NCBI GenBank assembly: GCA_934358955.1 | Contig: CAKRLC010000029.1 | Coordinates: 1 to 25,260, forward strand | From: an uncultured Roseburia sp. | GTDB taxonomy: Bacteria > Bacillota > Clostridia > Lachnospirales > Lachnospiraceae | DNA: 25,260 nucleotides | Direction: 5' to 3' | In this document: piece by piece, positions 8,012-14,976 of the stretch | Layout of the letters: each line of letters starts with the position of its first letter | Numbering within the stretch: the first letter of the stretch is position 1 | Notes under the pieces: generated by a model | Told to the model about the DNA's origin: nothing | Databases searched by the model: none | Seen by the model: the letters and a program-made list of their open reading frames with translations, nothing else | Program-made: the position numbers and the translations under genes

Positions 8012-9037
8012 ATGGGGTTAGAAAATGTGGTAACAAAGGAATATATGCGGGAGAACACAGTGTTTGCAGATGCATTTAATTACCTGATTTATGATGGGAG
8101 AGCAGTTCTTGATCCGGAAAAATTACATGAAATGGATGCAACAGAGCTTGCAGTTTTGGATCATTTGCAGGATAATGGAAAAAAGAAAGATTTGTCAGGT
8201 GTTGAGAAGCAGCGGGATGTTTTGAAGTCGGCAGTGATCAAGGAAGATGACAAAGCAGCATATGTCATACTGGGTATTGAAAATCAGACAGATATCCATT
8301 ATGCAATGCCAGTCCGGAATATGATTTACGATGCACTCCAATATGGCAGGCAGGTGACGGACATCAGTGCGAAGCACCGCACAAATAAGCAGGATTCCAA
8401 AGATGCCAGCAAGGCAGAATATCTTTCCGGATTTTATAAAGAGGATAAGCTCCTGCCTGTGATCACGATGGTGATCCATTTTGGTGCAGATGAATGGGAT
8501 GGACCGCTTTCGATTCATGATATGATGAAGACGAAGGATGAGACGATTCTAAGTTTTGTTCAGAATTATCAGATCCATCTGATCGATCCGGCGAAGATGG
8601 GGCAGAGAGATCTGGAGAAGCTGTCCAGCAGTTTGCGGGAAGTGCTAGGATATATTAAGTATTCCAAGGACAAAGACCAATTACTGAAATTTATAGATAA
8701 TAATCCAAGAATGCGAATGGAAGCGGGTGCTGCGAAAGTGATTCAGGCAGTGACTAATACGAAGATAGAGATACCAGAGAATGCGGAGGTGGTTGATGTG
8801 TGTAAGGCAGTGGAAGACTTGATGGAAGATAGCAGAGAAGAAGGAATAAAGAGAGGCAGGGAAGAAGGCAGAGAAGAAGGTAGACAAGAGGGCCGAGAAG
8901 AAGGCCGCAAACAAGGTCAGATAGAAACTTTAGCAGGTCTGGTGCTGGATGGCAAGTTGGATATTAAGATCGCTGCCGCAAGCGCAGGCATGACAGAGCA
9001 GGAATTTGAGACAGAGATGGAGAAAATGAAAAGATAG
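8012..9037 (+). CDS. Rpn family PD-(D/E)XK nuclease / putative transposase (copy 2)
   Basis: A 341-residue near-twin of the gene at 1856-2833, with the same nuclease core (Asp69, IENQ Glu90/Gln92) and the same ribosome binding site (GAGGAGGAG). The two differ by fewer than 20 substitutions and by a longer charged linker: EEGIKRGREEGREEGRQEG and onward against EEGREEGRKQG in copy 1, 16 extra residues made of 4-residue EEGR units. The DNA match starts about 35 bases before the ATG. The function inferred is the same, a DNA nuclease linked to recombination or defence. The near-identity implies recent duplication or gene conversion, and makes the intervening 6 kb prone to deletion by recombination between the copies. 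Confidence 0.85.
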   Translation: MGLENVVTKEYMRENTVFADAFNYLIYDGRAVLDPEKLHEMDATELAVLDHLQDNGKKKDLSGVEKQRDVLKSAVIKEDDKAAYVILGIENQTDIHYAMPVRNMIYDALQYGRQVTDISAKHRTNKQDSKDASKAEYLSGFYKEDKLLPVITMVIHFGADEWDGPLSIHDMMKTKDETILSFVQNYQIHLIDPAKMGQRDLEKLSSSLREVLGYIKYSKDKDQLLKFIDNNPRMRMEAGAAKVIQAVTNTKIEIPENAEVVDVCKAVEDLMEDSREEGIKRGREEGREEGRQEGREEGRKQGQIETLAGLVLDGKLDIKIAAASAGMTEQEFETEMEKMKR

Positions 9038-9046
9038 ATTTTGAGT

Positions 9047-9074
9047 ACAGGGCTTCCTTTTATGGAAGTCCTGT
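9047..9074 (+). terminator. hairpin T3 after rpn copy 2
   Basis: ACAGGGCTTCC pairs with GGAAGTCCTGT (one G-T pair) around TTTTAT, followed by AATAAATTACAA. The loop and right arm are the same as in T0 at 1433. The next 60 or so bases also resemble the flank of T0 (CCAGTTCAAAAACAG against CTGATTCAGAAACGG). Confidence 0.55.
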
Positions 9075-9216
9075 GTTAGCATGAAATAAATTACAAAAGA
9101 AATTAAAAACAAGTGTTGAAAGCCAGTTCAAAAACAGCATTATCAATTGATTGACATTGGTATTTGGGGCATTACTGCTTTGGAGAATAGATGAAATAGA
9201 TGAGAAGGAGGAGCAT

Positions 9217-10227
9217 ATGAAGACGTATTTAGGCAACGGAATGGTCAATGAATATCCCGATTTTATAGATAATGCTAGTGTCGGTTTTTTTATACAGGAA
9301 ACGGAAGGACAGTATATTACTGATAAGTATATATATCCAGATGATTCAATTAAATATGAGTTGGATAATCAGTTAGTAGATTTGTATGATTTGTTTAGAG
9401 ACTTTCTTTTTGAGAATACAGATCAGTATTATAGGGAAGTAGCATCTTTGCCAATTTGGGTTCAGCGGGCAGGACAGGATTCAGACTGTGCTATCAGCTC
9501 AGATATGTTTAGTGAATGGATGAAAAAAGCCAATATTCCGAACTTATACAAACATTTATATCTGGTTGATTGTCAATTTTTGATTGGAACTGTTCAAAAT
9601 TTATTGTCAGCAATTGAAGATGCTTTTATTAATTATTATAAAACAATATCTGAATTTAAATTAGATGACCGTTATAAGGATTTAACGGATCGTAACGGAA
9701 CAATAATGCTAATGTCACCTGTTGCTACTAGAGCGTCTGCTTACGTGGAAACATATTTTACAAAAGCATATTCAGTTTTGGATATAATGTGTAAAATTTG
9801 TTATGAAATACAATATAGGCGAACAGATTTTGAATCATATGAAAAATTAAAAAGCGCGGAGGTGCTGTGGGGTAAGAGAAAGAAGCTACTGATTAATGAA
9901 ACGATGAACACCATTTTTGAAAAATGTGATTTTATTAGCCAGATAGAGGCTATTCGAAATGAAATAGTACATAATGGAACATGGGAACTGAATCCGAAGA
10001 TTTTTATACGTTTAAAAAATTATGAAGAAGTAGAAAGATTTATGTTGTTTCCTGATATGGAGCAGGGGCATTTGGCAACTGTGAAAAATAGAAAGCATTT
10101 CTTTTTTGGAGATGTAAAGATAAATGATATTTTGCCTGAAATACACTTAGAGTTTAAGCGCAGAATGTTAAACACGTTAAGGGAAATTAAGTGTGTATAT
10201 GGTACTGGATGGCAAGTTGGATATTAA
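9217..10227 (+). CDS. HEPN-like protein (predicted RNase or abortive-infection protein), C-terminus rewritten by rpn remnant
   Basis: A 336-residue protein starting at the ATG at 9217, which follows AAGGAGGAG; the frame stays open to 9151 but has no ribosome binding site there. The second half is helical and contains EAIRNEIVHNG, with Arg247-x4-His252. This fits the R-x4-6-H motif of HEPN domains, many of which are RNases in toxin or defence systems; the Cthe_2314-type HEPN family is one candidate. I do not recognise residues 1-100. Base composition is more AT-rich than in the neighbours, suggesting separate origin. The last residues, GTGWQVGY, are encoded by rpn-derived DNA read in another frame, so the original end is lost. 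No toxin partner gene is visible. Confidence 0.6.
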   Translation: MKTYLGNGMVNEYPDFIDNASVGFFIQETEGQYITDKYIYPDDSIKYELDNQLVDLYDLFRDFLFENTDQYYREVASLPIWVQRAGQDSDCAISSDMFSEWMKKANIPNLYKHLYLVDCQFLIGTVQNLLSAIEDAFINYYKTISEFKLDDRYKDLTDRNGTIMLMSPVATRASAYVETYFTKAYSVLDIMCKICYEIQYRRTDFESYEKLKSAEVLWGKRKKLLINETMNTIFEKCDFISQIEAIRNEIVHNGTWELNPKIFIRLKNYEEVERFMLFPDMEQGHLATVKNRKHFFFGDVKINDILPEIHLEFKRRMLNTLREIKCVYGTGWQVGY

Positions 10228-10297
10228 GATCGCTGCCGCAAGCGCAGGCATGACAGTGCAGGAATTTGAGTCAGAGATGGAGAAAATGAAAAGGTAG
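10201..10297 (+). pseudogene. rpn 3'-end remnant (scar 2)
   Basis: The sequence encodes VLDGKLDIKIAAASAGMTVQ and the rest of the Rpn C-terminus up to the TAG at 10295-10297, with no start. It overlaps the end of the HEPN gene in a different frame. It has GTGCAG where both complete genes have GAGCAG, a variant shared with scar 1. It is a longer 3' piece than scar 1. Confidence 0.85.
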
Positions 10298-10306
10298 ATT
10301 TTGGGT

Positions 10307-10334
10307 ACAGGGCTTCTTTGGATAGAAGCCCTGT
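10307..10334 (+). terminator. hairpin T4 closing the second module
   Basis: A perfect 11-bp stem ACAGGGCTTCT/AGAAGCCCTGT with loop TTGGAT. This copy lacks the AATAAACTACAA tail, so the rpn-type repeat ends at about 10340, which I take as the right edge of the island. Confidence 0.55.
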
Positions 10335-10455
10335 GTTAGTATAGATTGCTATTATGTGGTCAAGACGGTATAATGTGCACATGCAAATACATAATGTTGG
10401 GAAGAATAGTACGATTGATAATCATAAAATATTGAGAAAAGGGTGCATTGTAAGA

Positions 10456-11247
10456 ATGAAGATGACGACCAACCATTTGATTTTAGATTTTTCACATGTA
10501 TATTGTGATGAGAAGATACAAAAGAACGATAAAGTTCATTGGCTGGATTGCTCTGATATTGCAGAATGTGATCTATATTGTTCCAGGCATGCAGAAGAAG
10601 AAATCAGGGCAAGAATTGAACCGTATGGAATTCGTGGAATTCATTTTCTGGATTCGGGAAATTATCACTATGTGACAGGAATCATGACGGAGCAGATCAA
10701 ACAGGAGTTTTCACTGATATTGTTTGACCACCATACAGATATGCAAAAACCGATGATTGAAGACATGACAAGCTGTGGCGACTGGGCAGGAAAAGTATTA
10801 AAAACAAATCCATGGTTACAACAGATGATCCTGATCGGACCGCAGGAGAAAGATATCCAGCAGATTTACAGTGAAAAAGAAGGGCTTGTGACTTGCACAG
10901 AACTACGGGAAAAGCTGATTACTTTTTCGGCAGAAGAAATCCAAAGCGGAGAGGATGAAAGAAAAATTTCAAAGATAAAAAAGAATTTTCCGGTCTATAT
11001 TTCCATCGACAAGGACATATTGGATGAAGCATATTCAGAGACAAATTGGAGTCAGGGAAAAATGACATTGCCTGTGTTGGAACAATTACTGATGCCATTC
11101 TTGAAGAATGGAAATATTTTAGGCATTGATATTTGCGGGGAATGCCAGCAGGGAATTCCTTTGCCACAGTATTTGGAGGCAGAGAAAGTGAATGGAGAGA
11201 CAAATAAAGAATTATTTGATTTTCTGATACATTATTCATGTAAATAA
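10456..11247 (+). CDS. arginase/ureohydrolase-fold metalloenzyme, substrate unknown
   Basis: Metal-binding motifs of the ureohydrolase family are visible: YHYVTG (His71, in place of the GGDHS-type first ligand), FDHHTD (Asp91, His93, Asp95) and SIDKDILD (Asp185, Asp187). SCGDWAG and ILGIDICGECQ lie around the second and last strands. At 263 residues it is shorter than classical arginases (about 300), and the usual guanidino-binding residues are not obvious, so arginase, agmatinase or formiminoglutamase cannot be told apart. The frame is open from 10354, but the first 34 residues look untranslated; the ATG at 10456 or 10462 fits the family start. No strong ribosome binding site is present. It lies just outside the rpn island, 62 bases before the VanZ-like gene. 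Confidence 0.7.
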   Translation: MKMTTNHLILDFSHVYCDEKIQKNDKVHWLDCSDIAECDLYCSRHAEEEIRARIEPYGIRGIHFLDSGNYHYVTGIMTEQIKQEFSLILFDHHTDMQKPMIEDMTSCGDWAGKVLKTNPWLQQMILIGPQEKDIQQIYSEKEGLVTCTELREKLITFSAEEIQSGEDERKISKIKKNFPVYISIDKDILDEAYSETNWSQGKMTLPVLEQLLMPFLKNGNILGIDICGECQQGIPLPQYLEAEKVNGETNKELFDFLIHYSCK

Positions 11248-11309
11248 AAAAGGGATGCACAGCAGCGGGCTGGCACGGATAGATTTAGAAAATGAAAAGG
11301 AAGTTATAA

Positions 11310-11846
11310 ATGGATATTTACCAAATTTTGAGAACATATAATAATAGATGGTCAATTAATGAAATAGTGGCTTTCGCAGGAGTATTTGCACTGGTATGTA
11401 TAGGGATGGCAGTGTGTGTACGCAGAAAGAAATTGAATATCATACAGGCGGGAGCCGTTTTAATATTAGTGGGATTTTTGGCGATCGTATTTGAAGCGAC
11501 TGTATTTACAAGAATAAAAACGGTTCGCAAGTATGAATTAGCACCATTTTGGTCATGGAGATCAATTATTCGTTACCATGACCGGACATTATTAAAAGAG
11601 AATTTACTGAACTGTGTTTTATTGTTCCCGGTAGGCGTACTGCTTCCGATCATTGCAGATCGCAAGATAAAGTGGTCTCATGCGCTTTTTATCGGCGTTT
11701 TAATATCAGCAATGATCGAGTTTAGTCAGTTGATTTTGATGCGCGGCTTATTTGAGTGGGATGACATGCTCCATAATGGATTAGGCTGTATGATCGGGTG
11801 TATGATGATGAACTATATAATAAACATATGGAAAGAAAATGAATGA
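11310..11846 (+). CDS. VanZ-like integral membrane protein
   Basis: A 178-residue membrane protein with about five hydrophobic segments (residues about 20-37, 45-62, 101-118, 125-142, 150-171). The VanZ pattern is clear: NCVLLFPVGVLLP, then SAMIEFSQLIL, then RGLFEWDDMLHNGLGCMIG. VanZ raises teicoplanin resistance in enterococci, but most members have no known substrate and many sit in envelope loci. AAAGGAAG precedes the ATG. Here it stands before nucleotide-sugar genes, so a role in cell surface biology is likely but unproven. Confidence 0.85.
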   Translation: MDIYQILRTYNNRWSINEIVAFAGVFALVCIGMAVCVRRKKLNIIQAGAVLILVGFLAIVFEATVFTRIKTVRKYELAPFWSWRSIIRYHDRTLLKENLLNCVLLFPVGVLLPIIADRKIKWSHALFIGVLISAMIEFSQLILMRGLFEWDDMLHNGLGCMIGCMMMNYIINIWKENE

Positions 11847-11985
11847 AAAGATATCTTTTTATCTTAAGAGATATGTAGTATACTTAAAAATATGAAAAGA
11901 TAATGGGGATAGTAAGACCATGATGATAAGAAAACGCCCTGATTATCGGAACGCATAGAACTGCAATATCAAAAGAAAGGAAGTC

Positions 11986-12030
11986 ATGATAATTAACTGT
12001 CTAATTATCATACAAGATTGTAATGTATAA
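11986..12030 (+). CDS. possible 14-residue leader peptide overlapping the fkp start
   Basis: An ATG after AAAGGAAG opens a frame of MIINCLIIIQDCNV that stops at 12028-12030, five bases past the fkp ATG at 12023. The fkp start itself lacks a ribosome binding site, so ribosomes ending on this short frame could reinitiate at fkp. An error in the sequence or another start cannot be excluded. Confidence 0.3.
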   Translation: MIINCLIIIQDCNV

Positions 12031-14953
12031 TTTATTTTCATTATTTTTATCCCAGGCATATAAGGATTGCTGGGATGATTATCAGAGAGCCAAGAAGAAT
12101 AACAACTTTCCAAAATGGGATTATGTTATTTTGACAGCATCGAATGAGCAGCAGGCAGAAGGTTTTAATAAACAGATGATGGCGCGAAAAGACTATTTGC
12201 CATCTTCTACAAAGTTTGTAGCAATTCCTGACCGCGGTGGAAAGCGTGTTGGCTCAGGTGGAGCTACTTTAGAAGTCGTAAAATATCTGAAAGAGCAGGA
12301 GGGCTCGTTCGAGGGACTTCGTGTTCTTGTAATCCATTCCGGCGGGGACAGTAAGCGTGTTCCGCAGTATTCGGCACTTGGAAAACTGTTTTCACCGGTT
12401 CCGCATGAATTGCCGGATGGAAGATCATCCACGTTATTTGATGAATTTATGATCAGTATGAGTTCTGTTCCGTCCAGGATCAGAGAAGGCATGGTACTTC
12501 TTTCCGGGGATGTATTGTTGTTATTTAATCCATTGCAGATTGATTATAATAACACCGGTGCAGCAGCCATTTCATTTAAAGAACATGTGAATACCGGAAA
12601 GAATCATGGGGTATATCTGAATGGTGAAAATGGCGAGGTGAAGTGCTGTCTTCAGAAGAAATCAGTAGAAACACTCCGGGAGGTTGGAGCTGTCAACGAG
12701 CAGGACTGTGTTGATATTGATACCGGCGCTATTATTTTCTCAACAGAGATGCTAAATGCGTTATATTCCCTGATCGATACCGATGAGCTATATGATGCAC
12801 ATGTCAATGAACAGACACGACTTTCCCTGTATGCGGACTTTTTATATCCGTTGGCAACGGATTCTACATTAGAACAGTTTTATCTGGAAAAACCGGAAGG
12901 CTCATTTTGTCCGGAATTAACAGCTGCAAGGGAAAAAGTATGGAATGCGCTCAGACCGTTCCGCATGAAGCTGCTGCGTCTGGCTCCGGCGAAGTTTATC
13001 CATTTTGGAACCAGCAAGGAAATTTTAAAGCTTATGAACGGCGGCGTGGAGGAATATAAGGGCTTAGGCTGGAACAAGATCGTAGGAAGCAGCATTAACA
13101 AAGATGTTGCAGGATACAATAGCGTATTGGGGACCTCTGCCAGGATCGGTGACAATTGTTATCTGGAGGTGTCTTATGTACACGGCGAAGCAACGATAGG
13201 AAGTAATGTGATCCTTTCCTATATTGATGTGCATGAAGAAACGGTACCGGATAATGTCATACTTCATGGCTTAAAAGAAAGAAACGGAACCTTTGTTGTC
13301 CGTATCTGGGGAACAGATGATAATCCAAAGGAAAACCGGCTGTTTGGATATGATCTGGAAGAAATAGAAAAACGCATAGGTGTAAAGCTGTGGGATGATG
13401 AAAACCACACGCTTTGGACTGCAAATCTTTATTCAGAGGCAGGCAGTATCAGGGAAGCGTTGAAGGGTGCGCTGCACTTATATGATATCGTGACCGGAGC
13501 CTGTGAATGTGATGAAGCATGGAAAAATACAACGAAGAAATCACTCTGCTCTGGCTTTAATGCAGCAGATCCGGATGCAATCATTGCATGGAACAAGCGA
13601 ATGGAGGATCTTGTTCAGATGGATGAGATCTCAAAAGCAATAAGAAATAAAGTGCCTGCATCAAAATTAAAACAGCTGCCGCCATTAACGAAGATACAGA
13701 AAGAATGGCTGGAGAGATATTTAGAATCCGGAAGTTTCCAAAAGATGCGCATGCATTATTATCTGGGAACTGTTTTGGGGGAAGAAAGTGAGATACAGGC
13801 ATGCTTTGATACAATCTCTTCCTCAATCCTGGCTGCAACCATGGATAATTTAAGATATAATGAAAACGCAAAGATCGTGACAGACAGACACAGGGTCAAT
13901 TTACCTCTTCGTGTGAACTGGGGAGGCGGATGGAGTGATACACCGCCATATTGCAATGAAAATGGCGGAACCGTATTGAACTGTGCCATTATGCTCAACG
14001 GTGAGAAACCGGTAGAGGTAACCATGGTAAAGATCCCGGAAAAGAAGATTGTTTTTGACAGCCGTGATATGGATGTACATGGTGAATTTGAAGAGATCGA
14101 AGAGCTGCAGTCTACAGGGGATCCGTTTGATCCATTTGCATTGCAGAAAGCATGTTTACTTGCCTGCGGTATTATTCCAAAAGAAGGGCATAACCTGTCA
14201 GAGATTTTAGATCGTCTCGGCGGTGGCTTTGAAATGCATTCTGAGGTTACGAATGTGCCAAAAGGATCCGGTCTTGGTACATCTTCTATCCTGTCAGCAG
14301 CGTGCGTAAAGGCAGTATTTGAATTTATGGGAATTGAATATACAGAAGAGGATATTTATTCCCATGCACTTGCAATGGAACAGATCATGTCAACCGGTGG
14401 AGGATGGCAGGATCAGGTAGGCGGTGTCACACCTGGATTAAAGTACATTACAACCATGCCTGGAATTAAACAGAATATCAAAGTGACTCATGTAGAGATC
14501 CCGGAAGAAGCCAGAAGAGAACTGGATGAACGGTTTGTATTGATTTATACAGGGCAGAGACGACTTGCAAGAAATTTACTTCGTGATGTCGTAGGCCGCT
14601 ATGTGGGAAATGAACCGGACAGTCTCTATTCTTTGGAAGAGATCCAGAAAATAGCAGTATTAATGCGTTTTGAATTAGAGCGCGGTAATGTAGATGGATT
14701 TGCGAAGCTTTTGGACAGACACTGGGAGTTGAGCAAAATGGTAGATGCAGGCAGCAGTAATACACTGATCGACCAGATTTTTGCAAGTATCGAAGACCTG
14801 ATCGATGGAAGGCTTGTCTGTGGTGCCGGAGGCGGAGGATTCCTTCAGGTTGTATTGAAGAAAGGAATTAAGAAATCTGAAGTAGAAGACCGGCTGAAAT
14901 CAGTATTTATGGACAGCCTGGTCGGCGTGGCGGACTGTCAGCTGGTTTGGTAA
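12023..14953 (+). CDS. fkp: bifunctional fucokinase / L-fucose-1-phosphate guanylyltransferase
   Basis: This enzyme phosphorylates L-fucose with ATP and then uses GTP to make GDP-L-fucose for surface glycans (salvage route, as in Bacteroides FKP). The 976 residues match the family size. The N-terminal pyrophosphorylase has PDRGGKRVGSGGATLE (about 69-84) and HSGGDSKRVPQYSALGKLFSP, followed by a left-handed beta-helix section near residues 365-410. The C-terminal GHMP kinase starts near residue 625 with RVNWGGGWSDTPPYCNENGG, has the ATP loop VPKGSGLGTSS (745-755) and ends with CGAGGGGFLQVV. The start has no ribosome binding site; see the overlapping short frame at 11986. It is followed 23 bases later by an epimerase gene, so the two probably form an operon for polysaccharide sugars. 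Confidence 0.93.
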   Translation: MYNLFSLFLSQAYKDCWDDYQRAKKNNNFPKWDYVILTASNEQQAEGFNKQMMARKDYLPSSTKFVAIPDRGGKRVGSGGATLEVVKYLKEQEGSFEGLRVLVIHSGGDSKRVPQYSALGKLFSPVPHELPDGRSSTLFDEFMISMSSVPSRIREGMVLLSGDVLLLFNPLQIDYNNTGAAAISFKEHVNTGKNHGVYLNGENGEVKCCLQKKSVETLREVGAVNEQDCVDIDTGAIIFSTEMLNALYSLIDTDELYDAHVNEQTRLSLYADFLYPLATDSTLEQFYLEKPEGSFCPELTAAREKVWNALRPFRMKLLRLAPAKFIHFGTSKEILKLMNGGVEEYKGLGWNKIVGSSINKDVAGYNSVLGTSARIGDNCYLEVSYVHGEATIGSNVILSYIDVHEETVPDNVILHGLKERNGTFVVRIWGTDDNPKENRLFGYDLEEIEKRIGVKLWDDENHTLWTANLYSEAGSIREALKGALHLYDIVTGACECDEAWKNTTKKSLCSGFNAADPDAIIAWNKRMEDLVQMDEISKAIRNKVPASKLKQLPPLTKIQKEWLERYLESGSFQKMRMHYYLGTVLGEESEIQACFDTISSSILAATMDNLRYNENAKIVTDRHRVNLPLRVNWGGGWSDTPPYCNENGGTVLNCAIMLNGEKPVEVTMVKIPEKKIVFDSRDMDVHGEFEEIEELQSTGDPFDPFALQKACLLACGIIPKEGHNLSEILDRLGGGFEMHSEVTNVPKGSGLGTSSILSAACVKAVFEFMGIEYTEEDIYSHALAMEQIMSTGGGWQDQVGGVTPGLKYITTMPGIKQNIKVTHVEIPEEARRELDERFVLIYTGQRRLARNLLRDVVGRYVGNEPDSLYSLEEIQKIAVLMRFELERGNVDGFAKLLDRHWELSKMVDAGSSNTLIDQIFASIEDLIDGRLVCGAGGGGFLQVVLKKGIKKSEVEDRLKSVFMDSLVGVADCQLVW

Positions 14954-14976
14954 CTTAATATGGAGGCATAAGAAGA

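Noticed and set aside
1856..9037. The two rpn genes considered as a composite transposon around the NACHT gene
   Set aside because: No terminal inverted repeats or target duplications are visible at the rpn ends, and the scars repeat only the 3' end; recombination at rpn tails explains the layout better.
9151..9216. N-terminal extension of the HEPN-like gene (MTLVFGALLLWRIDE) as a signal peptide
   Set aside because: There is no ribosome binding site before 9151, whereas AAGGAGGAG stands right before the ATG at 9217; the hydrophobic run is probably chance.
1433..10334. Repeated hairpins considered as a CRISPR-like array
   Set aside because: Copies are kilobases apart with genes between them, not regular spacers, and there are no cas genes.
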